Below are positions 10,401-25,400 of a DNA stretch of 64,000 nucleotides, in pieces; position 1 is the first letter of the stretch, and each line of letters starts with the position of its first letter. Under the pieces are notes generated by a model. That model was not told where the DNA came from. It did not search any database and saw only the letters and a program-made list of their open reading frames with translations. Made by a program: the position numbers and the translations under genes. The stretch is taken from positions 15,260,070 through 15,324,069 of the forward strand of contig NC_049994.1 in NCBI RefSeq assembly GCF_000003815.2, given 5' to 3'. Source of the DNA: Branchiostoma floridae. Its lineage: Eukaryota; Chordata; Leptocardii; Amphioxiformes; Branchiostomatidae.

Positions 10401-13400
10401 GTTTCATGAGTCCCACCACGCATACTAATCATGAACTTAATATGTTCACCAAGTGTGCTCTTCTCAGTACAAATTATGAATTTAGTACTATATAAAAGAC
10501 CTCGCAGTATGATACTTAACTGTTGGATCAGGAATAACGTCATTGTTCTGACCTTTGTAGCATCTAGTGGTGCATACGAGGGGCGTGCAATTAGTAATGG
10601 TCCTGACCCATTTCCCATAGCAGGAGATTAATGAAACTTGGCACAGTTATTAGTCTTTCTCTTCATAGGAATCACCCAGAGTTATGCATTTCTCCCATCG
10701 TTTGATGCAGCTCTGGACACCGATTTTGTAGGACACCCCAGGTTGGTCCTCCAACTGATGCCTCATCAATGGCACAAGAGGGACGACCAGGTCTGGGAGC
10801 TGTTTCCACAGACTTCCAGCCACGTTTGAATTCAGCATGCCAGCGTTTTACAAGGTCATATGATGGGGCATCATCACCATAAGTTTCATTTATTTCATCA
10901 AAAGTCTTCTTTGGTGTGCGTCCTTTCAAATACAAAAACCGGATCACTGCGCGACACTCAACTGGTTCCATTTCACACCTGGTCCATTTCGCACCTGACT
11001 AAGTTCAAACACCAGTAAATCAGAAACCACAATTAGTTCAGAGCTGTCTTTTGCAACATAACCCATAGAGATATGAATTATTACACATACAAAATTTAGA
11101 TCAGACAACTGGAAGTGGGTCAGGACCATTACTTATTGCACGCCCCTCGTAGGTCACCACGTTTGCAGGCTGTTTCTGTAGCAAGGTATTTTTCTAAGAC
11201 AGTGGTTACTAACCTTCTCCTTTAATCTGCATCCCTTTCAAAAAACTGATACAGCCCCAACTAAGATGTCCTAACCCAGAACATCTGAACCCTGAACCGG
11301 GCCTTCCAGCTAGCAACTAATTGGACCTAGGAGCACAACTGCTGCTCGTACCAGTTCCTCCCTTGCATGACACCATACTAATAATTATCCATCTAAAGTG
11401 CCAGGAGCAACACTTTGATACAGAACACCAACTTACGTTGTTCTGCAGAGATTCTGTATCCTGTTGTGTGTGAATGAGAGATCAGGACGGTAGAGACATG
11501 GCAGGAAGAACAGATGGAGAGAAGAAGAAATGGCCAGAAATGAGAGCAGAAATGAAATGAAAAGAACAGATTGGCAGAAGGTGCAAATAGAGGAATGATA
11601 TATGCAAAGATAGGTAAAATATCAACTGATAGACAATACAAAGCAAGCAGTACAATGAATAGATGAAATTAGAAAGAAAAGTTTTGAGAGAATGAAACAA
11701 AGAGAAAGTTCAATGGCAGCAGAACTTTAACATCAACTCTCATAATTTTACCGGGTTACCTAAGACCACTGCATTTGCTAAACACTCACTCACATTAGAT
11801 ATTGGTGTTATCAAGGTTTTCCCAAGAATGTCTCAAACACCTGGATGTCTGAGTGCATACTTCGGGTACATTTGTATTACTGATGTTGCACCAAAGACGT
11901 TGCACTTAGTAGAACACTTTGGACTCACCACATATTTTAATGTCTTAGCGTATCCCATGTAATTATGAGAGTTGACGAAAGAGCTTTCACAAACGAAAAA
12001 GCCATTTTTTAAAAGTTATGGAGGATGTAAGATTGCATGGAAGGAATGAGGGCGAAGTTTACCCCTGGCTTTCCAGTACTTGTCGGGATCGTAATCCCAC
12101 ATGCCCGACGACTCGGAGGCGCTCTCTCTGGTCGACGACTCGTTCTCTGTGGTGTAGATTACTGTTGGGTCATGGGTCAAATGTCGGGTCGTGGGCCAAA
12201 TGTCGGGTCATGGGTCAAATGGCATGTGTGGGAAGGAAAGAAGGAAGAAAGCAGAATCGTGAAGGAGAGAAGCAATGAAAGAAATGAACAAAAGTGAAAA
12301 GCATGCAGCAGAGTTTTCATGAAGGCAAAATGAAAAGCAAACTACAAAAGAATAGACAGGCAGACAAAAGATTTTAAGTAGGTTACGATACAAAAATAAA
12401 GTGTGATTTATAACATAGGATGAATAACAACAAGACCACGGCATGTTGGCATGAAATGTAAGGACACGTACAGTCTGCATTGAGGTTGAGGAAGTCCTCG
12501 ATCTTGCGGTACTTCATGCCGGAGGTGGTGACTGAGGGGGCGACGAACCAGGGTGAAAATGTGCATAGACATGAAAGGAAGTACGAAAATGTTCAGAGAA
12601 AATGAAAGAAAAGCATAATGTCTGTGAAGACTTCTTTGTTATGGCTTTAAGAAAGAAGAAGACAGTATGAAACAGTGAGGCAACAAAATTTGTAATTGGC
12701 AGCAAAATGAGAACAGAGCAGAAACTTACCAACTCCACCCAGTTCACCTTTATGGGGAGGTGGGAAGAACAGAAAGTGAGAATGAAGAAAAGAGGAAGAA
12801 ATGAAGAAAATGAGGGATGCTTCCAGGCCACCACAATGCAATAATGCATTAGAACATTGTAACATAAATCTGTATGCAGAACATATAAACACAAACAAGG
12901 GCCTTAAATGGTGTAGAACTGGTAATTCTTCTTAACACTCATCACCAACTCTTAGTTCCCCATCCACGTTGATCCAAGAAAAGCAGGCAACCCCACAAAG
13001 CCATTCTTCTTTAACCAGTGACAAGTAGCTATGAGATGCAGCTTTCTTTCAAGCAGTATTCGAGACCCTACTCAATGTTAACCATAAAATATCACAGCAT
13101 TGCATTAGCTACTAATACATGACAAGCTTGAGAACCTTAAATTTTGAACAAACTCAAGTATTTGCATCATATTTTATTCTTCATGCTACAAGTACAGGTA
13201 TATTCAATCAATCAATACCAGGCAGTTGGCCATAACACCTCAAGTCACAGAATTCTTATTCCAAAACCAGAGTGCTAATTACAATACACCATTCAATTTC
13301 CCTTTAATGGATATTTATGAGTGCACTGATGCAGCTATGGATTGTTTGCCGTATTAACCTGTGGTCTTAGACCAGTAGTGGTGGGAATATTTCTCTGGGT

Positions 13401-16400
13401 CGTACTCGTACGAGAGACCCTCCCCTTGCCTGCGTTCATACTCCATATCCATCTCTGTAGGCCAGAAAATGAAAGTGTTGATGAAGGTAAAAAATGAAAG
13501 TGTTGGTACAAGAAAATGAAAGTTTTGGCACAAGAAAGTAAAAGTGTTGGCACAAGAAAAAGGAACTTGGATAGACAGGAGGGAAGTTAACATGAAATAT
13601 GTTGTTCCTGTATGCTATTATGATTAATAAGTACAGCCAGAAACAGAGAGAACAAAATGGCAAACTTTCAAAGTGAGGGTTGACAGGAAATAGCCCAGTG
13701 GTAATTCCTGACAAGTTGATCTGACGTTTTGTGTTTTTCATTCCAACATATCAACTTTACCTCTGCTGTATCTTATACAAATTTGGTACTAGGATGTGGG
13801 TGTTAGCCACAAATTTTGATGATCTAATTAATATCGGTCTCCAAAAAAGCAATTTGTTTGGGATTGAGGATGTACTTCAATCAAAACAGTAATTTATTTT
13901 GGATTGAGGATGTACTTCAATTAAAACAGTAATTTATTTTGGACTGAGGATGTACTTCAATTAAAACAGCAATTTATTTTGGATTGAGGATGTACTTCAA
14001 TTAAAACAGCAATTTATTTTGGACTGAGGATGTACTTCAATCAAAACAGTGATTTATTTTGGATTGATGACATTAAAAATCACCACTGGAAAGATACATA
14101 TGTGCAAAAACAGAGTGGACAGAAAGAGAGAGGGAAGAAAAGAATGAGACAGAAAGACAGACAGTACCAGTAAGTTTGTCTCTGGCCTCCATGGCTTCTG
14201 ATGAAAGTAAACAGTAGGACAGACATTAGTGACAGAAACTGTGATCAAACTTGACAATTAAGCAGAAGATTGTGTAAAACTGAATTCTGACCAAGGAAGT
14301 CCCCATGGAATGCTGCTGATGTATGCTGTTGGCAGTTAATATTGTTAAAGAGAAAAACTCAAATCATTTTGATATTATGCAGAAATGAATTAGTGCAGAT
14401 ATAAAACATGCATATATTAAGGTACAATTGAGATGAGTGTAAAGTATATTAATAGAAACATTGTGGCAATTGGAAATTTCAGCCACATTACTTTTCTTCA
14501 AAGGATCGCTCACTTCTGTGTCATATTTTGAAACAAACTATTTGGACCGTTGTCTTTTTTCTTTTACTATGTAACAAGGCATTCTCATCATGGCATCATT
14601 TTGCAATAATTTTGAACATCATGATAGTGTTGCTATGTTATTACTACATGTGTATAGCATGAACGAAACCAGTTATGCAGATGAACTGTGTTATCTTGCA
14701 AAACTTGATTTGTTATGCCTTAGTCAGAACAATATTTTCCATCTTAAGTTGCAACAAACGTTCTTAAGAACAGAATTTTCATTTTTATTTGAAGATATGA
14801 AATATATCTTTCCTCTTGCTGCAGAAATGTTTGCACGATATCAAGCTTGACAAAAGACAGCATGTTAGGATAGGCGCAATGAGGGTGGTGGGGACGGAAC
14901 TACAAAGCTTTTTTTATCCAAAGAAGTCGTTAAGACAAAGAAGCACAAAGAACAGATTGTGAAGAAGAGAGGAAAGGAAGAAGCAAGGGAAATTGTCCAA
15001 AAGAAACAGCACAGAGGATATTACCCTCAACTTTGGCAGCGCTGACTGTTTTTCGGGAACAAAAGGGGGAGCGCTTGTTATTATTCAAAAGTATTAAAGA
15101 GGACTACAAATATTGTAAAATATATATTAGGGTATTACTTGGCAAAGGAAATGAACAAGAAAGACAGCATATACAAAAACAAACATGCGTTAAGAAGTAG
15201 AAACATAGAAATCTAAGAATAGCATTATCTTATTAATGGTACACAAATTAATGCCAACTGTACAAATGTACAGAAAAGGTTTATGAATGTGACAGAACGG
15301 AGACAAAAGCTTACAGTGACATTGAATATTCAGAGGATTGTTTAAAGCAAAACACAAAGGTATGTAAAGAAGATAAAAATCTAAGCGATGTGATACACTT
15401 ACATATACAGCTTTAGAAGGACAAAGAAATGGTAGCGATATACATGTATGAATGAATAGACAAATTGAAAGAAGCAAAAGATAAACAAGACAGAAGAAGA
15501 AGAAGAAGATGAAGGGATGATATATGTACCATCTGTGGATTCCTCCACCACAAAGTCTTCAATGGTGCGTATGGGCTTGGCTGGCTTCCATGTGGCAGTG
15601 GTAACTTGAGGAGCGGGGACAGAAGGAGCATGAGTGGAGGAGTACTTTTAACAGTTACAGAAGGCAGGGTTGGACAAGTCCATTAGTCCGATTGTCCAGG
15701 GCAAGTCAAAGTGCCAATCGGACAAGTGCATGCCCTGCCCCGCTTGTCCGATCGGGCAAGTAAAATTTTTTCATGAGTGAGATTTTGATATACTTGTTAC
15801 CTTTCATAGTCATGGCATCAAGTATTGGTCAACAGAGAAAAATAGAGCCAATAACAAAAGAATTCCATTGCTGGAAATGAAAATCCATAGAAATTGTCAA
15901 TTAGATTGCGGGCAAGTGAAAAGTTGATTTGGGCAAGGAGATTTTTTAATGTACTTGCCCAATAGGACAAGTGAATTTTATAAAACTTGTCCAACCGTGA
16001 AAGGAGTGTTAGCTGTACAAGGAAGAACTGTATTAGTAAGAGTAAAACCTCAGGTGTTCAATGATGCTTGAACTTATGAGTTTCACATCGACATGAGAGG
16101 TTCAACTGGTGGTGGCAGATTTGCAAGAAGCAGTAGCAGTGAGAGTTACGTGCAGTGGTAACAAGGAATTAGCTATATGGGCTTTGACTTAACGCAATGC
16201 TTATATTTTTTATAACGCAAGCTTGCACATGACATGCAGTGGAAAGGGATGGTACATATGCACAGACTCAAGAAGTGTAGTTTTTCAATGAAACAAAGGG
16301 TTGAAGGAGAAAGCATGGCCTGTTTTCCCCCTGATGTTGTAATCTTGTTAACTCATTCCCAGTATCACAATGTAATTCATGTTCTAGCATTTGATAATAT

Positions 16401-19400
16401 ATGGTATATAACCAGTATGATGTGAACACATATTCTTCCATAGACTGTCAGGCTCCATACCTTTAACTGAACATGCTATCTTACAGTGTTACTTATATGA
16501 ACAGGAAACTAAAGGGAATACCAAAGGTCTTTTTCGTGTCCTTTTCTGTAGTTTATAGGAAGAAAACAACAACAGAAACTTGGTGGTCAGTATTTGTTGG
16601 ATAACTTATCTATTAAGGCTTCTTATGAATTGGTAGCTAATTTTGAATCGTGTCATTCTACTTTTAAAACTTAGCATATATAAATCCTGTAGTAGGATTT
16701 ATCTATGTCTTACTCTTGGACCTAAAGTGACTGCAAACCTTCTTCAAAGTATTGTCTACAATGTTATATACGTTTTGGGGTACAACATGCTTGTCTGTAT
16801 ATTGTTTGTATTGAACCAAATTGCAGGGAAAGGAAGCTAGGAAGTTGCCTGGGTGGGTGCAGCCAGGTCAGCCATTCTTTACAGGCATCTCAATATTTTT
16901 AACCTCAAGTGGAAATACTGAACTATTTTGGAACAGTGTAGTCCTATACAAAATGAATGTCCTTTCACACTTAGTTGGATATTGCTCCAAGAAAAGGGAT
17001 GTAACGTTACAAAGGAAGGAGTGTGTTTGCAGACAAGGCCAGGGATTGAAGCCTGCTACATTTTGCCTTTTGAAAATGGTACAATATTTCCACTTGAAGG
17101 TTGCTTCATATTATCTGCACCTTGCTGAAAAGTAATCACCATCAAATGCAAGAGGACTAATGTAAAAAAACAAAACAAAGGAAAGCAAGAAATGACAGAA
17201 AGAAAAAGAAGAAGAAAAGAAAGAGAAAAAGGTACCATAGATAGCCCTTCCTGCCTCCTCCTTGCCTTGATAGGGTTCGTAATCAAAGATGGAGCCTGGA
17301 TCGCCCAGTCTGATGGGCATGTAGCCTGGTTAGTGACAGGAGAGGGACACACAGAAAACAGGAGAGAGAACAAAATCACAAGGAGGAAAGAAACTTCTAA
17401 CAGTTCTAAAAGGTGTTCTAACAGTTTTAAGAGGCGTTCTAACAGTTCTAAGAGGTGTTCTAAATGTTGTTCTAAATGTTCTAAGCGGTGTTTTTACAGT
17501 TCTAAGATGTGTTCTAAAAGGTGTTCAACAGTTCTAAGAGGCATTCTAACATTCTAAGATGTATATACTAAGACAGTAGACAAACAGGAGATTATGTCAT
17601 TCTATTCTTAAAGAACAAAAAACGTTGCAGCTTGCATACTTCTTACAAGAATCATTAAACTGTTTTACAATCTGAAGAACCTTAGCAAAGATGTATTAAC
17701 CCCCCAAGTTGCAGATAAATATACCTTACATGCATATTCATTTTAAATACTATAAAGAACAAGGCATTCAAGCAACTAACATCATCTGGAACAGACTTCC
17801 AATTCAAGCAGTCATTGGAAGAGATAGCAGTTCAATAATAGTACCTTCAGCACCAAGGACAGGTCACAACCAACAAGACAACAGTCCATTGCATGGTCAT
17901 TACTTCTTCTACCTTATCAAACAAATATCCATACGCCAATGCACACGATATATGCATACCTTAAGTTGATATAAAAAGTCGGACAACCTCTCAGTCCAGG
18001 TAGCAACTGACCCAATCAAATGACATGCTACAAATGTCCCAACCAGCGAAAACTTATGTCACACTCATATCAGTCCATGATGCATTAAACCCTATTCTTA
18101 ACTTCTCACACAACATTGTGTCTTGCTCTGTCAAAACCAAGCACAAGTCTTCCAAAGCATTCACCCACCATGCATTCTCTTACAGTTGCAATGCACAAAA
18201 TGCCACATGCATTTGGTATGTGTACACAGATTTGCAATGCATTTGGTATGTATTCATAAATGATGATGATGGCAATACTCCTTTGCATGCTCTTGCCCAC
18301 ATGGGCGAGACTCGGTATGCTTGTCATTTTTCTTCTTACATGTACACATGTCACTATCAGTAATACAGTGGGAATACACATGAATAAAATGCATGAAACA
18401 AGCTCTGAAGAGGATGCAATTTATGTATACTGTTATCAGTAACGATGGCAAGTGCTGTATATATACTAACAGCACCAGTACATTTAAGTACATGAGCCAT
18501 TGTTTTCATGAACCCCACAATGACTGTATAGACAAACTTAGATGCAACTTTGTGTAATGACTTAAGCTAGAATCACTGATGTACACAAGACATAACAACA
18601 CTTCTGTCTACGCATTGTATCATAATGGAAAGGAAGGCCTCCAAGACACAGTATTGAGATAACAGTGACTTGTGGGTATACGTGTACAGTTTTGGAAAAG
18701 AAGCTTTTCACAGTACTAAGAAATCAGAGTTGAGAGTGAATAGAGAGTACAGAATGAGAGAAGACAGATTTGGTGCTGGAAAATGGGATATATCTGTATA
18801 GAAATTGTGCCAAAAATGTGCACAAACTGGTGGCAAAATTGCTGAAAATGAACAAACTTTTCCTGTATTTGTCTGCATGTAATTGTGATCAAAAGGGTGA
18901 TTTTTGACAAATAAAAACGGCTTTTGTGCTGGAAAAACGACTCAAAGGCCTCCCTGCTTGTTGCGCTAGCCGTCTTTAACTTACGTCCTCCAACTTTGCC
19001 CTTCCCCTTGGCCTTGAACTGGGCATAGGAAGCATCAGCAGCCATCCGGGCTTCCATTTCTACAGGGTGACCACAAGGGTTTAGTGCACAGATGGGGTGA
19101 ATGTGTACAATGTGTGGACTTTGGTAGTGTGTACATGTACAATGTACATGCACAAAGTGACCTCAATATTCAAGTGTACAGATGTGGTGCTTTTGGTACA
19201 TGTAGTATGCACATAGACTTATAATGGATGTTGTTACAGACATTATACGAATTGTGGAATTTAGGTACATACAAGTACAGAGCTGGCTCAAATTTTAGTA
19301 CAATGCACATTTTGTAATGGTAAATGGCAGGATGACAAAAAAGCTAGGCGCAAACACTTCATGAAGTTGTTTTGAAGACAAACAAAGCGACAACATGTTT

Positions 19401-22400
19401 TACATGATGACTGTGTCAGCATGCATCATGAAGACATACAGTGAGAAGTGTTACCACAGTGAGAAAGGTAGTAACAAAGGTTATAGAGAAAGTGGTGGAC
19501 AAGTATACATGTAGTTAAGAGATGCATTGTAACATGGGTGCACAGCTTGGCTATTTGTAATTTGTATGGCCCAGCTGCACTAGCTTCCATTGTTAGCCAG
19601 CAGTTATACAATGGTGTCAATAGGAATTGCAAGCCAACAGGGGGGTTGATATGGTAGATAATCAATGTCAGTTGCTATTGATGAGGCACAACCACAAGGA
19701 ACTCTACGATGGTATCACCATGCATGCTAAAGTGAATCAGAAATATGTTGTTTAATGATTAACATGTAGTACTAGATGTAGTGTTACAGACAAATGCAAC
19801 TGATGTTAACATTCTGCAGACTTATTCACGGTGACAACATTACACAACTCCACAAAATGAAACATAGAACGGTACTGGCCACCATGTAATATATGATGTC
19901 TATGTGTGATGAAATACAACAAGATGTACCTACAATGTAAACATGTACATGTAGTCTGGTAAAAGTGCACTTTTGAGCACACAGTATAAACTACATGATT
20001 CTAAGCAAATGGTATATGGCAAGTAGTAAGGCTGTGAACTGAATACAATGCCTATAACAAGATATGGAATAGCTACATGATGGGAACAAAATGATTGCAC
20101 AAGTTATACAGTGGATGTAACATGACTACTGCACAGTCTGCATTGAAGAAAATTGATGGTTCTGAGACAAAGCATGGAGACGTAAACCTTACCTCCTTAC
20201 CCAGAGAGAAGTAGATTCCAAGATGTCTTAAAAATTGCTAGACAAGCTGTTAATGCAATGTAATCATCTCAGTCATGTGGTTGTAATGATTTATGAATGA
20301 AGAATGGTACCACAGCTACTGATGCGCCAGCTTCCAAGTGTCATCTTAGTTTTTGGACTGCTGAGATTCAAACTTTAATAATATTATTTGCTCATACTTA
20401 AGAAAGGTTAGGAGCTTGGATTTTTAACATCTTGAGCAGATCTGAAGTATGCATTGTAGTTAATTGTCCCGAAAGAAATTTCTCACACAGAAAATGGAAG
20501 ATATAGTGTTTGATCTATATTGTTCTTGTTTCGATCAATTTAGCATTAAAGGTGGCCCAAACACAGAAACTGCAGATGAAAATGACTGTATCTATGTTGC
20601 TTTTCAATCTGTTCCTCTGAAAATTTGTACTACTTCAAAGTACCCCAAATCAGACAAATGGGGCAGCCTTAACATGGTGGAGCAGCTTACTTTGTATGGA
20701 GATAGGGAGTATCCTTTTTTTTTTAACTGTTCCTTTCAAAGTTACCCAAAAAAGACAAATGGGACAGCCCAGACAACCTGTAACACTGGTGGAATGACTT
20801 ACTTTGGATGGAGATAGGGGGGTTCTCCTGCCTGCGCATGCTGGCCAGGTGCCGGGCCTCCTCCTCCTGTTGTTGTTGTAGTTGTTGTTGCATCATGCGT
20901 TCGTGCCCGTCCTGGATACTCATGCTTTCCATGCGGTGGGTGGGGTCCATCACTACAGTACAGGTGACCACAAACTTCAGTGCACAACATGCTTCAGGCA
21001 GTTACCACACAGGGGTGTGACCACACAGTTAAGTACAGAGTCAAGCTCACACATACTAGGTTACTTGTAAGTAAACATTTCCCAACTAGTAGCTTTGTGA
21101 CTCCAAGATCCTAGCACACACGTTAGATTGTACCAAACCTTCTAAAATGATTATTGCCATGCGTCAACCTCTAGTGATAATGTTTTATACTTTACAGTAC
21201 AAGTGCAAACAAACTGTGACATGTGACCTCTGAGATACAGATATTAGCTTTTGCCTTGAAGTTGTAGTAAAATGTACATTCTGCAGTCCAATTTCACACA
21301 CAATTAGCATGACAATGAATTATGGAGTTGCAATTCCATTCAAGATTGGTGAATGCAAATGTTGAATGGGCATGTTGTACAATTTTGCAAGGCACTGACG
21401 CACATTTCTAAAGATTAGTCAATGGCATAATCTTAAAGAATTTTGTACATTGTTAGTAGAAGTGCATAATACTGAGTGCATGATCAAAAAACATTATTAT
21501 CACATGCACCTCTCCTTCTTCTGCTAGGTAGACTTACCTGACTTTTTTCTTTCTAACAAGAAGGCCACTCAAAAAAGGGACATACATTGTACTTACCTTA
21601 GTTACAAACCTTACTTACCTCAGTACCTCACTGCCTGAAAGGAAATAACAATCTTATCTCTCCCTTGCCCTGTTGGTATAAGAGGGTTGTGTTAACTTCA
21701 CTCTAGGACTTGTCTGTTAGAACTCACGTGTTCCGAGCTGCTGCCCTGCCGGCTGTGGCATGGGGTGTTCCCCTGGGATCATCTGTCGCCGCGACTCCAT
21801 CGTCTGAAGCTTCTCCTTGACGCCCTGGTACGCCAGGTTGCTCTGGATCACCGTGTTCTTCTTGACCCGCGTCAGCTCCGGGTCGTCGATTACCGTGTGG
21901 TACGCCTTCCCCTTCTGCTTCTCGAAGTCCTCATGGTACTTCACCTGGAGGGTTCAGAGGTCGGAGGTTATGACATGGTGTTTCTATTACCACGAGGTCA
22001 AACCCAGTTCTATTTGACAAAGTAACATAGAACATCGTGTCAGCCATTTTGTTTGCAGATAAAAGAGCTCAAGGGTTGCAGTATGAGCAAAATGGCAGAC
22101 ATAATGCTTATTCTGTCCAAAGGTCGAACAAGATTCTATTTAGTAGAGGTCAAACATAGAGACAACATGTCAGCCATTTTGTTCACCACAGAGGACTCTT
22201 CAGGTATTTCACTTGAAGGGGTTTAGAGGTGAACAAAATGGCTTACTTGGCATTGCTGATGTTCTAAAGACAAACAAGGTTAGAACAAGCATGATCAACG
22301 TCACTGTTAGAATCAGGCAAAATGGATGGGCAGTCTTGTTCCTCCAAGTATCCTTTGTAAGCTGTAGCTACTGGTGTTGAAATGGCTTGTAATTTAGCAA

Positions 22401-25400
22401 CAACCTCAAACACCACAAGTTCCAAGATCATGCTATACAAGACATATGGAAAAGAATCATGACATGGAATGTCCTCTCTATAAAGTGTTCTCAGTGCACT
22501 ATTTTAACTTCTTTGAAAAGGTAGCGAGACATTCAAGTTTTAATCAAGAAATTGCAAAAGATCAATATACGCAATCAAACATTTTCATTCACAGTGAGGG
22601 TAGAAAAAACATTGAAAATCAGGCAGTATTTGTATTTTTGAAATCCTCTTCATGCTTACAATTAACATGTCATGAGATAATACAACATGATAAACCTATG
22701 AAATGCTGAAAAGGGAACAAACATTATAAAAATCTAACCAAAATCCATGCTTTGGCACAATAGATGGAAATGTCAAAAATCAATCTTTTTGACATCACAA
22801 CATCATGCTACACATCATGTATACACAGCAACAGTTTCAACCCTAATTCACACAACGGCTGAGTCTCCAAGTCTACCTCGCTGGAGATCTTTGTTGCGTT
22901 TCTGATTCTGGCCATGTCCGGTGTGTCCAGGACGGCATTGTACATGTTTATCTTCCTCCCCTTCCTGTACTCATTCTGTGGAGGAAAATGGCGGATTGCC
23001 ATGGCAACAAGTCAGTACAAGAAGAATAGATATGGAATATATACTTTACTTGAAACCCTGGGTGATTTCATGGATGAAAATGACTGAGAAAATGAAGAAT
23101 GGTTTTCCAGGATTTGAGTATGACCCACAAAATGAGATGAAAAACACTGTATCACTTCTACACAATATCATATGGAAATTGACTATCGACTTCAGGCTAA
23201 GTGATACAATAAAACCGGAATAAAGGACAACCATTGGCACAACAGAAGACCAAATCTTTTCTACCATGTCTGTACTTTCATGATGAGAAATCTAGAATCT
23301 AGAACAGTTGCTTTAGATCAACAAAGATGTCCCTGCAACAGTACACAACAAAGGAGACAACTTGACACTCAGGACATGAGACCAACAGACTTACAAAACC
23401 ATATGTCCACATGACAAGCCACAACACTTTCTTGTTGTATGAGCCAATATATATATACAATCCATCAAAACTAATGCAGACTGAAATTTTGCAAGATGTC
23501 AGTAACGCAATTAACAACAGTATTCTGACATTTCCACATCAGTACAGGAATACACCAAATGCCTTGTAACTTTGACACACTGTACAGACTTTTGTCATCT
23601 TTTTTCAAATGATTAGTAAGTCTTGATTCCACAGGACACTACTGGTCTGTAATCTAAACAATTGCCATGTATCTACAACAAAAGAAAGACATAAACAGCT
23701 AACTGAAGGCAACACAAAAACAACTTCACAACAATTGACGTTTCAGCACCATGAACAGCGACACCCACACCACAAGTCTTTACCTCACTACTTAGTTTGG
23801 AAGCTCTTTTGATCCTTTCGTAATCCATAGAGTCCATGATGCCATTGGTACCAGTAAAAGTACCCCTGCCCTTGCTGAAGTCCTTTCTGTACAGGGTCTG
23901 GTCGTGTCAAAATATAGAGACGGTTATTTTCAAAAGCAACTTTCACAACTAGTTGAGCATTGGACCTTCCACTGTCTCCCAAGAGTCAGCAGCTTTACAG
24001 ACCCAATAAACAGGCAGAACTAACAATAGTAAGAATCTCAAGACAAATAACCAGCCATGATTTGCTTTGAGAATACAACACAAGAAATTCAAAACAATAA
24101 CCTAGCAAACGCAATGAAAAAAGGCCCAATACAATAAATTTGACCTTTCTCCTTTTTTTTGAAGACACTAGGCTATACCATTTTCGTCACGGCATTCCAG
24201 TTCAGCATTCCGGTTCAGTCGAACATTTTCTTAATTTATCAAGCTACCATGAAATTGAAGCTCTTAATATGCTAGGCATAAATTACATGTCTTAACATAA
24301 AAGGAATGTATGGGGAGCTCTGTAAGCAAAGGGGGTAGATTAGACTTACAGTTTCATAACAATTAATAAAAACAATATATCCTTGCTAGTTTATGAACTA
24401 GGGTGTTTTAAGGTGTAAATGTTTACTTACTTGCAGCAAATTATGTTTCAGGGAGTAAAGAGCACTTTAAAGAGTAAAAAAAAAGCATCATAAGATTGCA
24501 AATTTTCTTGGCATTGTAGGGGCAGCCGGCCTACATGGCACAGGGTGGTTGTTGATAACTTGCAGCCAATTAATTATCTTTGATGGGGAACACATAAAGC
24601 ATCTTAACGGAGTAACTACTGCATCTTAAAAGTTTTCTTTCTTTGCACAGGCTCATGAAGGGGTAGCCAATAGATAAAGGGCAGGGTGGGGCGTTCGTTG
24701 GAGATACCTTACAGCCAATTACCTTTCAGGGGAGGAAAAAAAAGCATCTTAGATGGGGTAAGGTCATAGAAGAAAGCATCTTAGAATTTAAAAACGTTTC
24801 TTTCTTAGCATTTTGGTTTAAGGAAGGGGCAGCCTGCGTCATAGGGGAGGGGGGCGTAGTTGATAACAGCCAATTATATTTCAGGGGAGTAAAAAAGCAT
24901 CTTACAGGGGGAAAGAAAAAAGCATCTTTGTAACTTTTCTTTCTTGGCATTTTGGTTTAATAATGGGGCAGCGTGAGAGGGGAGGGGGTGTTGTTGATAA
25001 CTATCAGCCAACTATCTTTGAGGGCAGTCAAAGAAGAACAAAAAGCATTATATAAAACTGCGACAAGTTTTCTTTCTGGCACGGGAAGGTCAGCGAGTTC
25101 AATAGGCACGGGGTGGGGGAGGGGGGCAGTGTTGATACCTCGCTCTGTATTTTGGTGTTCCGTCTGATCCTCTCGGCATCAATGTCATCAGTGACCACGT
25201 GTAACTTTCCGACCTTCAACTCTTCATCGCGATACTGGAGCTGATGTTTCCATGGAAATGGGGCATTTTATGGACCGTGATGAAGTTGTAAAATTACTAG
25301 CATTCAATATCCAATAAGAGAAAAGCTTTCAGCATGAAATAATCTATTTTTACCATGTTGCCAGCAAAGCTTCTCTGGACTAAGCAGATGAACATACTTT

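Noticed and set aside
12018-12297. Two overlapping 86-residue plus-strand frames
   Set aside because: They lie opposite exon 39 and its 19-bp repeat.
17709-17969. Plus-strand frame with IWNRLP, reverse-transcriptase style
   Set aside because: Too short and otherwise unlike such proteins.
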